From: Portunus trituberculatus
Lineage: Eukaryota; Arthropoda; Malacostraca; Decapoda; Portunidae
Reading direction: 5' to 3'
Length of the DNA stretch: 64,000 bases
NCBI RefSeq assembly: GCF_017591435.1
Contig: NC_059297.1
Span: 20,092,690 to 20,156,689 of the forward strand
Below are positions 23,441-35,437 of the stretch, piece after piece. Every line of letters starts with the position of its first letter. The stretch's first letter is position 1. Below the pieces are notes generated by a model. It did not search any database, was not told the origin of the DNA, and was given only the letters and a program-made list of their open reading frames with translations. Position numbers and translations under genes: made by a program.

Positions 23441-24185
23441 TTTTTTTATGCAAAACGGAAACTTGACAAAGGCAACAAAACATTGAAAAAAAAAGGCCCA
23501 CTTGAATGCAGACTCCCTAAAAGAATAGTAAAGAATTAGCTGAAAGTGTGAGACAAATGTCTTGAAACCTCCCTCTTGAGGAAAAAAAAAAAAAAAAAAA
23601 AAAAAAAATGGTAGATGGAAATACAGAAGCAGGCTGGGAGTTCCAGAGTTTACCAGGGATAGGTATGAATACTGGTTAACTCTTCTATTAGAGAACTGGA
23701 CAGAATAGGGATGATAGGAAGAAAGCCTTGTGCAGCAAGGCCGCAAGAGGGGGGAGGCATGCAGTTAGTGAGATCGGTATAGTAGTTAGTATGAAAATAG
23801 CTATAAAAGATAGAAAGAAATGCAACATTTTGGCGGTGAGAAAGAGGCTAAAGACAGTCAGTCAGATAAGATGAGTTGATGAGACGAAAAGTTTTTGATT
23901 CCACCCTATCTAATAAAACTGTGTGAGTGGAACCCCACCCAAACATGCGAAGGGTACTCCATACAAGGCCAGATTGTACAGCATTACCAGTTGAACCCTT
24001 GTACAGAGTTTGCAGTTGGAAGGGCGAGAAAAACTGGCGGAGACACCTAAGAACACCTAACTTTATAGAGGTTGTTTTAGCAAGAGATAATAAGATGTGA
24101 AGTTTCCAGTTAAGATTATGAGTAAAGTACAGACCGAATAACTTGAAGTTTCCATTTAAGATTATGAGTAAAGGACAGACCAAAG
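23441..24185 (-). mobile_element. LINE-A copy 4 (3' part)
   Basis: Head-to-tail with copy 3 in the same orientation, separated by (TAC)n. Minus-strand frames include FRLINSSYLTDCL, LSLAKTTSIKLGVLRCLRQF and the C-terminal [16 protein letters not shown] poly-A run of about 27 bp lies inside at 23581-23608. At the 5' end a segment of about 45 bp (24097-24180, TAAGATTATGAGTAAAG...CAGACC) is duplicated. Confidence 0.8.
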
Positions 24186-24189
24186 ATAT

Positions 24190-24193
24190 TCTT

Positions 24194-24233
<40 letters not shown>

Positions 24234-24332
24234 ATCTTCTTCTTCTTCTTCTTCTTCTGCTACTGCTGCTCCTGCTGCATGTTCTGTATAGAAAAATTTT
24301 CCCCCGTCTTAATCATGACAACTGACGAACAC

Positions 24333-24415
<83 letters not shown>
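24190..24415. repeat. (CTA)n(TTC)n tract and (TA)n array
   Basis: CTA repeats (24192-24232), TTC/TGC-like triplets to about 24275, then an AT array at 24335-24415. Confidence 0.93.
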
Positions 24416-24422
<7 letters not shown>

Positions 24423-24534
24423 ATCAATGTTACAACAATGAACACACACACATTTGTCAAAAAAATCTCTTCAGTACTGGCCATCTTGTGCTAGGAATAC
24501 TGATATTTTACCATATTTAACCTATTTACTGCTA

Positions 24535-26960
24535 GCTTAGCTGCAATTGACTGGAATGTCCTTCTTAACTCTGATGACATTGATACAAACTTTGATATTT
24601 TTTATCATATATTACATAAGATATATAATACACATTTCCCCAAAGTAACAAAATTTGTGTCAGCCAAAAGGCTTAATAGTCCATGGCTGACACCTGCAAT
24701 AGTAAACTCTATCAAACACAAAAGTAAATTATTTAAAATGTTCAAGCTCGGTAGAGTTAATCATGATGTCTACACACAGTACCGTAATCATGTAACACAT
24801 ATAGTTAGGGCCGGCAACACTAACTACTATATGAATATCTTTAGCAACCTCAAAAATAATACCAGAAAAATTTGGCAGACCATTAATGAACCATAAGGAA
24901 GGCAGTCATCCAGAACAGCAATATCTACCTTAAACCACAAAAACATCCTACATACCGATTCACGTCAAATTGCAGCAGCTCTCAACGAACACTTTAGTGA
25001 AATTGCAACAAAGTTAAACAATACCTTACCCCCAGCTAATAGAAATGCCACTGACTACTTACAAGGAAACTATGCACATTCAATGTGTATCCCACCGATT
25101 ACCGCTGTTGACATCATCAGAGCTATCAAGTCTCAAAAATAAACGATCAAATATTGATGAAATTTCCACCACTATATTAAAGAGTAACTCAGACCAGATT
25201 GCTAACCCCATTGCACTACTATTTAATCAATCCATATATACTGGTAAATATCCATCAACCCTCAAAAATGCTAATGTAACACCTATACATAAATCTGGTC
25301 CTAAGAATAACCCTAACAATTATTGCCCTATTTCTATCCTATCCAATTTCTCCAAAATATTTGAAATGTTAATGAAAAATAAATTAATGCCATATCTAGA
25401 AAGAAACCACATCTTAAGCAACTCTCAATATGGATTTAGATCAAACTCCAGCACATACCATGCCCTTGATGTGTTTACCACCCACCTTTACTCATCTCTA
25501 GACAGTAAGTTATCAGTTTTATCTCTTTTTATTGACTTTTCCAAAGCTTTTGATACAGCCAAACACAGAATCCTTCTTGACAAATTGTATCATTATGGAA
25601 TACGTGGAACTATACATTTATGGTTCAAGGACTATTTAACAAACAGAACCCAGTGTACAGTCTATGATGGACATGTATCCTTGAAACTGAATATTTCTAC
25701 GGGTGTTCCACAAGGAAGTGTCTTAGGGCCTATATTGTTCCTTATCTATATCAATGATATTGTCAATATATTCAATTGTGCCAAGACTATACTTTTTGCT
25801 GATGACACGACCCTCTATTTCACAGGCTCTAGCAATGACACTCTCTTCAGCCAAGCAAACCAAGATCTTAATAAACTTTACTTTTACTGCTGGTGTTTGA
25901 GCAATAGACTTACAATTAATATCAATAAAACTCACTTCATGTTCTTTTTTAATACAAACACTAATGTGCTGCCTGTTCTAAAAATCAACGATAACTTAAT
26001 AAGTAGAGCTTACAAACTAAGATTTTTGGGTGTCATATTTGATGAAAGCTTAACTTTTTAAATTCCATACTAGTAATGTTTCCAAAAAACTTTCCAGATG
26101 CACTGCCATGCTTTAAAGTAAGACACTTTGCACCTTGTGAAATACTAAAAACTCTCTACTATGCTCATATTTATCCCCATCTTATCTACTGTAACCCAAT
26201 TTAGGGCACCACCCATACTACACATCTAAAATGTATAAATCTACAACATAAGAAGATAATCAGAATTATTACAAAGAGCTCCTTCCTTGAACATACCACT
26301 CCTCTCTTTAAAAGCACTAAAATTCTAAAGCTGGAAGATGTAACTAAATTTTCTATTGCAATTAGTATGTACAAGAATCAAATCAATGTCTCTTTTCCCT
26401 CTCATGAATACGCCACATGGCACAGACAACAACTCTGTATACCGACCCATCGCTTAAGTCTCTTCCGCCACTCTACTGTGTATTTGGGCCCACACGTATG
26501 GAATTCTCTACCCCGTCCTATCAAAAATGCTCCCTCTCTTAACATATTCAAAAGTAAACTCAAATATCATCTCCTAGATTTATATTAGCCAATGTCCTAC
26601 TTTTACAATGTAGCCTTCCCAAACCTTCATTAATATCTCTACTACTCCATCTCCACCATCACCTATCTTCAACATCACCCATCACAACCATTCTATACAT
26701 GTTGCTTACCCATTTTTTATCCTAGGAAATTGTATCCCTATACCTAACTATTTTTAGTGTCAAATCTTTATATATTTATTTTATAATATATGATCTCCAT
26801 TATTGCTTAGAATGTAAGTATATATTTTTTGTATTTTTATATTTATCATATTTCTCTTGCCTGAAAAGCATTGCTTATTATATAGGCTAGCCCAACAATT
26901 CACTGAAGAGTCCTTCTGTAGTATATCCTTGGCTATAATAAAGTGTTTAAAGTGTATTTA
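24535..26960 (+). mobile_element. LINE-E copy (CR1/jockey-group reverse transcriptase)
   Basis: A 5'-truncated element beginning in the endonuclease-RT linker (LNSPWLTPAIVNSIKHKSKL). The main frame at 25045-26061 carries PIHKSGPKNNPNNYCPISIL, SQYGFRSNSSTYHALDV, LFIDFSKAFDTAKHRILLDK, STGVPQGSVLGPILFLIYIN and the catalytic LFADDTTLYF, so all RT core motifs are intact. Stops at about 24893 and 26061 and a frameshift near 25130 disable it. The C-terminal LGPHVWNSLPRPIKNAPSLN follows at 26487. It lies in sense orientation in the last intron of the SH2 gene. Confidence 0.88.
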
Positions 26961-27010
26961 GCATTTACCAGCACCTCCTGAATCAATTTCAACAATCCTA
27001 GGGGTGCTGG

Positions 27011-27033
27011 CACCCCAGGTTAAGAAACAGTGG
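27011..27033. mobile_element. hAT-type terminus
   Basis: The reverse complement, CCACTGTTTCTTAACCTGGG, resembles hAT ends. No transposase nearby. Confidence 0.35.
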
Positions 27034-27971
27034 TCTATGTGCTAGCCAGAGCTGAAGTTGTGATGGACACTTCCACATGTGAAAACTGCATATTGAAAAT
27101 TAAATAATAATACTGTTCAACCCATACAGATGAAAACAAATTAATAACTTTATTGCAAATGTGGAAGACTAGAAAAATTATTTTCAAAACACATCGCTGG
27201 TATAGTAAGTCTCAGGAGTCACGAGATGTTTGTTTGGGCCACCATAATGGCTAATGATGTCATCACAGCTGATTGCAGCACAGAGGCACTTCACCTATTC
27301 CAGGACAGCTAGTGATGCATGATAAATATCATCAGGAAGATCGACAACCGAGGTTCCTCTGTACTTTGTTGTGTTTTCTGATGACAGTTTATGGCAGAAA
27401 TACATAATCCTCCTTCCTAGCCTCCAACTCTTCTTGTGATTGTTGATGTTTTATTTCTTAGCCTGTATAGTAAATTTATCTTACCAAAGGCCATGGTTAG
27501 ATGTTGAGCTCCTACTCCAGAAACTCTGCATTACATATCCTCATGACTATCAATTAAAAACCTATCACCTCTCCTGACTTGGTCCTGTTGCTATGGTTAG
27601 AAAATGTATGAAGACCTTGTTAGTTGGTTTTCTGTACACAGAAAATTTCACGCAGAGATGGATCTCCATCTATCCTTTGCAAAGTGATGCTTGGATTTTC
27701 TGTTTTGTTTGGTGTCAATTGTTTTTAGTAGTATATGTGCCTCAATAAAATAGTATGTATGTGCTAGGAATATTCCATCTGTAAATGTTATTCTAATGCT
27801 ACTGAGCTTGCTACCTTTACATGCTTACTACATCATAGTCTTGATCCTATAATGAAAAACAGTTGATCCTATCATAAATAAAGGATAATACAACCTATAT
27901 GATATACTTTTTGTAGTTTATTTGAACACAATGTGTGTCCTTAACTAATTTGTATTCTTTTCTTATTTCAG
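27034..27971. other. Intronic sequence, nothing recognised
   Basis: About 0.9 kb ahead of the terminal SH2 exon, with no classified repeat. Confidence 0.4.
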
Positions 27972-28124
27972 GCATTTTCTTCACTTGATGAATTAGTCAA
28001 CACCTATAGTAGGGAACCCATCAAGCTTGAGAATGGCAAGAAGGCCTTCCTCAAACACACACCTCCAAAGAAAGGAAATTCATATGTTAAGCATCATCCA
28101 CCAGGTCTTGCTAAGAAATACTGA
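27972..28124 (+). CDS. SH2 adaptor terminal exon
   Basis: The exon starts after TTATTTCAG and runs 51 codons to TGA at 28122-28124. It completes the SH2 domain with AFSSLDELVNTYSREPIKL, the last helix equivalent to FGSVAEIIRNH in BLNK, then a basic Pro-containing tail ending in GLAKKY. The domain is therefore at the extreme C-terminus, as in SLP-76, BLNK and CLNK. No further domain follows. The upstream intron of 10.1 kb contains at least six LINE fragments and one SINE, so gene predictors may miss this exon. Confidence 0.85.
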   Translation, partial: AFSSLDELVNTYSREPIKLENGKKAFLKHTPPKKGNSYVKHHPPGLAKKY

Positions 28125-28241
28125 AATATCAATGAATAATCTCCAAGATAGCAGTATTTGTTGCTATTAGTACTATTGTTGTTGTTAGAGTACATTGTAT
28201 AATTTAGCTTGATTTATGTTGATTTTAATATTTTTAAAAAT

Positions 28242-28247
28242 ATTAAA
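28242..28247 (+). promoter_or_regulatory. Possible polyadenylation signal (ATTAAA)
   Basis: ATTAAA in an AT-rich stretch about 118 bases after the stop codon of the SH2 gene. The hexamer is common in such sequence, so this is only a candidate. Confidence 0.3.
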
Positions 28248-28599
28248 CTTATAAATAGCAACTGTACATTGTTTCCTAGAAACTCATCTCCAATCTAATG
28301 TAAGATTATGACCACTTAAATGTTTTATTTGCAAACAAATATTATGATTAGTTAGTGATATTATGGAAATGCACTCTAATAATTGGAGCCTTAATTAATT
28401 ATTGGCTGACTAAGAAAAATATTAAATGTACAACACTAGCCATATAAGCCAACTGTGCTTATGATGTATTGGCTGTCTGATGTACACAGTATTCATGATC
28501 ATAATCATAAGGAGTGAAGCAATGAAGCCAATGTTCTTGCATTGATAAATTGCTCAACAAGCAAGAAGTTCAGTTAAATGTTATGGATTTGTAATGTGC

Positions 28600-29760
28600 C
28601 AGACTAGAATAGGTCATATGGCACTATAGGAAGGGGTTAGATTAGATGAAGGACTTTGATGGTATAGGAATGATATAAGGGCAGGGATACATTCTCATAG
28701 AATCCCGATTCTATGAGAATGTCAGCAAGGCAGGGGGTTTGGAATAGTGAGAAAAGGTGAGGGAAGGCAGTAATGTGAGCTTGGGTGTAACCTGGGCAGA
28801 AACAGGGGATATGGGAGATGGAGGAGTGGGCCAGGGGGGGATAAAAAAAAACTATGGAAAGAGAGGGAGGGGAAGGATGTGTAATGCTGAGGAAGGAAAC
28901 TGGAGGAAACATGTATAGCAGTGGAAGAGGAGGAGGACCTGTCAGCATGGTATGGATGGAAAGGCCTGATTCTATATAGAAGTTTTCAACATGGGAAGAG
29001 TAGAAAGCACCAAGAGCAAGGCAAAGACTGAGGTGGTGGACAGTGTCAAGGAGACTGAGGAGAGAGGGATAGGACCAAGAGTAAGCATGGAAACCATAAT
29101 CAAGAGTAGAAAGTAGAAAGGACTAGTGGAGTGTGCAGGTAAAGTAGAGTTTTACAGTAAACACTCCAGGATACATGGGACAGAGTCTGTAGGAGCCAGA
29201 GACGGCAAATAGCAGTTTCTATAATGGAAAGAATATGTTGCTTCCAAGTGAGGTAATAGTCAAAGCAGAAACCAAGAATTTTACCAGAATTGTAGTATTC
29301 AGGAGGAGTATCATAAAGAAGAGGGGAGAAGTTTGGGAGCGAGAGAATAAGATAAGAGTAAGATTTGGTAAGAGAGAAATGAAAGTTATGGTTGGTGGCT
29401 TAAGGAGTGGCAGCATTTACAAGACAAGGGAAGGTGATGGAGAAGAGGAAAAGAAGGACCTGAGGCATATATGGCAGTCATCAACATAGAGGGAGGATCT
29501 GACACCAGTTGGGAGGCTGGAAACTATGCCATTGATGGCTAGGAGGAAGAGAGTTGTACTAATTATACAGAAGAGGGGAGAATAGGAAGTGGCAATTTTA
29601 ACAAAGAAGAAACAATCTTTGAGAAAACAGTGGAGGAAACCTCAATGTTGCTAGAGATACCAAGAGAGGACAACTGGTGGAAGATGTATAGCCAAGTAGT
29701 ATCACAGGCTTTCTTTAAATAAAAAAAAAATAAATAAATAAAAAGACAGCCAAAACCAAT
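28600..29760 (-). mobile_element. LINE-B copy 2 (RT to C-terminus, 5'-truncated)
   Basis: On the minus strand, LKKACDTTWLYIFHQLSSLG is the DLEKAYDTAW block of copy 1. SSLYVDD follows with the catalytic pair kept, and the C-terminus ADILIESGF...KVLHLI matches SDILTESSHF...EVLHLI of copy 1. Frame breaks throughout. An (A)n/(TAAA)n run at about 29720-29740 interrupts the 5' part. Confidence 0.75.
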
Positions 29761-30146
29761 TCTTTCCAGACAAAATATCCCACAAAGACTGGAAGTAGCT
29801 AAAGCTGCTTCATGAGACAAGGATGGATGGATGGATGGATTTTGGGTAAGGCGCCACCACAAGACAAGGAATCAGGCATGGTTATTACTGTTTTGTGATT
29901 ATTAAATCAAATGCTGCTTCTTTTCAATTTGTGAATTAATAACAAAGATATACTAGCCTTTTAGTCTTTCATCATGGATAAATATAGATATGGTGATTCT
30001 GATGAATCTGATTTCCTGCCTGCTCCTTCCTGCCCTCAAACTTCAATATCACTCACACGACCATTTGCTACATGTCTTAGTACATGTCTTAGTAAGGGTG
30101 CAATAGGCTGGGAATTCAACATAACTGTTTATCATTAATCCATATA

Positions 30147-31011
30147 TAGTAAGTCCTCGTTATACAGTACATATGTGTTCCTGAAAACCTTACCGCAAAT
30201 CGAAATTACCGTTTACCGAACCCATTATAACATGTAATAATAGGGAATGCATTCCAGCACGTCAATAGTCACCCCTACAGAAATGAAAATGCATCAAAAT
30301 AGTCATATAAAAATAAAAAAATGTAAAGTACTGCGCAAAAGAAATAAACAAAATGTTTTTATTTACCTTTCACTCGCCATGTATCTTATCAGGTGATGTC
30401 CCTCCCGAGGCTAAGTAAAGGACAGTAGGGATTTCAGCCCTTACTCATCTTCCGCTGAGTGGGCAGACTCCTTCACTTTCGCTTTGCCTTGTCAACTCCA
30501 GCAGTGTCTGCAGAACGTTTTGGGGCCGTTATGTCACTGTGTGTTATGTCACTGTGTGTCATGATAATATCCACAAAAAACACACATAAGGATTTCATTT
30601 GTGTTCAATGGGAAACGCAGGAAGAGACTGGTTGCTGGTGTGACGTCATCCACGTCATACTTCCCGTGCCACCCCAGCTCAGTGCTCACTGACAGCTGAC
30701 TTTTGGCAGGACGTTCAGGCACTTTGGCCTGACACCTGAGGTTTCCTGTTGTTTACATATCACTTGTGGACACTGGGCTAGCTGGAGTGTTCATCAAACT
30801 CTCCAGTGCTATAAACAACTAAACATGCTGAACAATTGCTCAGTGTTTGGATGCAATAACACGAAAAGAAAAATAGCAGGCTTAGGCATGACATGAGTAG
30901 ATACCGTATGTGAATTTTTCTTACCATATATCGAATCGAGGGTAGTAATTTCCAAATACCGTAACTGTGAATTTACCGGATAAAGAAGTGCCCTATGAAG
31001 AGGACTTACTG
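30147..31011. mobile_element. Tigger/pogo-type nonautonomous element (865 bp)
   Basis: The left terminus TAGTAAGTCCTCGTTATACA and the right terminus (reverse complement CAGTAAGTCCTCTTCATAGG) are flanked by TA (30145-30146, 31012-31013). About 130 bp of its left end matches the sequence at 41291-41398 and 41519-41770, where a transposase relic is attached. It is therefore a deletion derivative of that family. The frame at 30459-30692 is not recognised. Confidence 0.78.
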
Positions 31012-31204
31012 TAATCCATTTTCATTAGATGTTAGCCATATCTAATCAATTATCAGCTTCCTATCACTTTAGCCATTTACTAAGAGTATCAAAGCCTCCA
31101 GAATTAAATTGGTCAACTTTCTTGAAACATTCGTTAATCAACTATCTAGAAGTGGGAAATTTAATAAGCTTTTTATGCTTTTTACTGTCTTTGGCTAGCC
31201 TTCT

Positions 31205-31208
<4 letters not shown>

Positions 31209-31270
<62 letters not shown>
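31209..31270. repeat. (GA)n microsatellite
   Basis: About 62 bp of GA followed by a G run. Two direct copies of a unit of about 34 bp (TATCCATATCAGTTAAGTAG / CATCCATACCAGTTTAGTAG) follow. Confidence 0.95.
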
Positions 31271-31273
<3 letters not shown>

Positions 31274-31339
31274 GGGGGGGTATCCATATCAGTTAAGTAG
31301 TTTATACAGAGGGCATCCATACCAGTTTAGTAGTTTATA

Positions 31340-33357
<2,018 letters not shown>

Positions 33358-33831
33358 AAAGAGGGGGGATAAGACCTGAGATGCAAGGTTCATGTCTCTG
33401 AGGTTGATTCCCCTGTGAAACCAGTCCACCCACAGGTATATCTCTACCCAAGGCAGTGGGCTAGTTTCACTCCTGTTCATTGACAGTGGTGCACTAGCAT
33501 ACCAACTATTTTTCCTTCTCCTAAAAACCTACTATTACTACTACTACTTTTTTATATGTAGGAAATAATAATAACATACATTTTATAGCATTTCATTTAC
33601 TGTATGTATTTGACAATAAAAAAAATCCCCATTTCAAAAGGTCAAATTCAGCAAAAAAAAGTTTTTAAGGTATTTAAGCATAGTACACTATTGGAAAGCA
33701 ATGTAATAACATTACACATGCAGAAAACATTGCTGCAAAAGCAATGTCATCTTCAAGTTCTGTCCAATATGGGGTTGGGCAGCAAAGGTTATGTTTATCT
33801 TCCCTTGTGCTTTTCACTTGGTCTTCTTGGT

Positions 33832-34255
33832 GTATTTACCTAGTTGTATGTTACAGGATTCAAGCGGGGCTCATAGTGACCTGTCTCCATATCTACATTT
33901 ATTTAACTTCTTAAATTTGCACACACTTTCTGCTGTTGCAGTCTCTTCACTTAATCCATTCCAGATGTCTACTGTCCTATATGGAAAACTGAACTTCTTG
34001 ATATTCCTGACACTGACTTTTCATGATTTTCTTGGAATGTCCTCTTGTTTGTCTGTCTCCCTGCTCCATCAGTGTTACCAGTTCTTGTCTATCTATCTTC
34101 TCCATCCAGTTTACTAACTTATACATTGCTATTAGGTCTCCTCTTTCCCGTCTATCCTTCAAAGTTGGTAGCTCCATCTCCTTCAGTCTTTCTTCATAGG
34201 GAAGATCTTTTATTTAGGGGGACCATCTTTGTATCAGCCCTTTGTATCCTTTCTA
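33832..34255 (-). mobile_element. LINE-C copy 1, 3' end
   Basis: The minus strand ends with the 3' signature seen again at 48587 (TGTATTTACCTAGTTG) and contains MELPTLKDRRERGDLIAMYK then LVNWMEKIDRQELVTLMEQG, the C-terminal region of a CR1-like RT protein. The coding sequence continues on the other side of the inserted Tc1 element at 39574. Confidence 0.8.
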
Positions 34256-34974
34256 CAGTATCCGCAAAAAGTATAGAGCGCTCCCCATTGAAATCGATGC
34301 TAAAAAGCGCTCTGAACTTGTTGCGTTTTCTGCCGCTGTCAGGCATATGGTTATTATAATTTCCAGGCCCATTTCTAGCTATAGGCGGTATAGGCGATTG
34401 CCTAGGGCCCCCAAGCTACCAGGGGACCCCCGGCCGGCCCAAGGGTCAGGTAACGCTACCAAAGGTCAAATATGAGCCTGTGCCTCTCCCACCTGCTGAC
34501 GCAAATAAACAACACGCCTCTTGCAGTGTTTGTTATTGTTTGAAATGTCTTGATCGTCTGCTAAAAAAAAACATCTTGTTAAAAATCACCTACATCTTAT
34601 TTAATCTAAAGATATAATATGGTAAGAATTAATTGGCTTTATTTATTCATTTATGTGTACCTTTTCCACCTTTTTCACTATTCAATGTTCATATGTTCAT
34701 ATGTTCAATTTTGTTTATTTTGTATCGATATTTTATCCCTTATTCATTTATTCACTTATTTCTTTATTATCAAAGTTATGATTATTTATTTTCTCACTTC
34801 ACTTACCCAATGAAAAAATACTAGATGGCAGGACCAAGGTTAGCTCAAAAGGAAGTGACAGAAATACATGAATCCTATTCCGTTTGTCGTGTGGTTCGTT
34901 TCTCTAGTTCGTATATAATATTAAGATAACCACAGGCTCAACAATCTCCCATCTGTTCACCTTTCAGGTCTACC

Positions 34975-35181
34975 CAAATTTTGTGTATGTAAAATTATTT
35001 TTATTAAGGGGTATTTAAAAGGTTTACACTTTACAGATATCTGTGTTAGGTCTACACTGATAGAAATAATCATATGATAATTATTCTACTCGAATTTCGT
35101 GTATGTAAATTTATTTCCATTAGAGTGTATTTATAAGGTTTACACTTTACAAATTTCTGTGCTAAGCCTACAATGATAGAT
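34975..35181. repeat. Two direct repeats (about 90 bp) near the hAT 5' end
   Basis: TTTACACTTTACAGATATCT and TTTACACTTTACAAATTTCT belong to two units of about 90 bp starting near 34975 and 35091, each also containing CGTGTATGTAAA-like sequence. Confidence 0.8.
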
Positions 35182-35240
35182 CATTGTTAGACTAGATCTA
35201 AGACTCGCCAATCATCATTCCCGTAATGGCATCAAAATGA

Positions 35241-35310
35241 ATTTATCTCAGCGGAGCAGAGAAACGAAAGAAAAAGAAATCTGACGAAGAAAAATGGTCA
35301 AAAGAAAAAG
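35241..35310 (+). pseudogene. hAT transposase exon 1
   Basis: The frame reads YLSGAEKRKKKKSDEEKWSK followed by EKG, a basic N-terminus typical of ZMYM1-like hAT transposases, and ends at a GTAATT donor (35311). A TGA directly precedes the frame at 35238-35240 and no in-frame ATG was found, so the start codon appears lost; an out-of-frame ATG overlaps the TGA. The exon leaves phase 1. Confidence 0.65.
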
Positions 35311-35437
35311 GTAATTCATTATCGTTTATTTAATAATTTGAAGAAACATATTAAAGTTTGCTTTTATTATGTTTTCTGAATGGTGAGTATTATTTTAGAC
35401 AAAGCCTAATCATCTAAGGAAATTTGTAATTTTGCAG
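35311..35437 (+). other. Intron in the hAT transposase gene (127 bp)
   Basis: It begins GTAATT and ends TTTTGCAG. Splicing joins a phase-1 G to GA at 35438 to form a Gly codon, and the frame KEK-G-SILKYIGAPDTKPEE runs on. The match of borders and phase strongly suggests a real intron. Confidence 0.7.

Larger units (their letters stand above)
1682..28247 (+). other. Span of the SH2-domain adaptor gene (3' part)
   Basis: This is the extent of the single host gene recognised. Three exons at 16958-17254, 17747-17898 and 27972-28124 have consensus AG/GT borders and join in phases 1 and 0 into one continuous frame. A 31-nt exon at 1682-1712 can be joined upstream in phase. The introns are about 15.2 kb, 492 bp and 10.1 kb, and the long ones are filled with transposon relics. 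An ATTAAA at 28242-28247, about 120 bases past the stop, is a possible polyadenylation signal. The 5' end and promoter were not identified. Confidence 0.75.

Noticed and set aside
33365..33480. Possible fourth tRNA-derived SINE (GAGGTTGATTCCCC)
   Set aside because: Only a weak B-box-like motif; no A box or second copy in the window.
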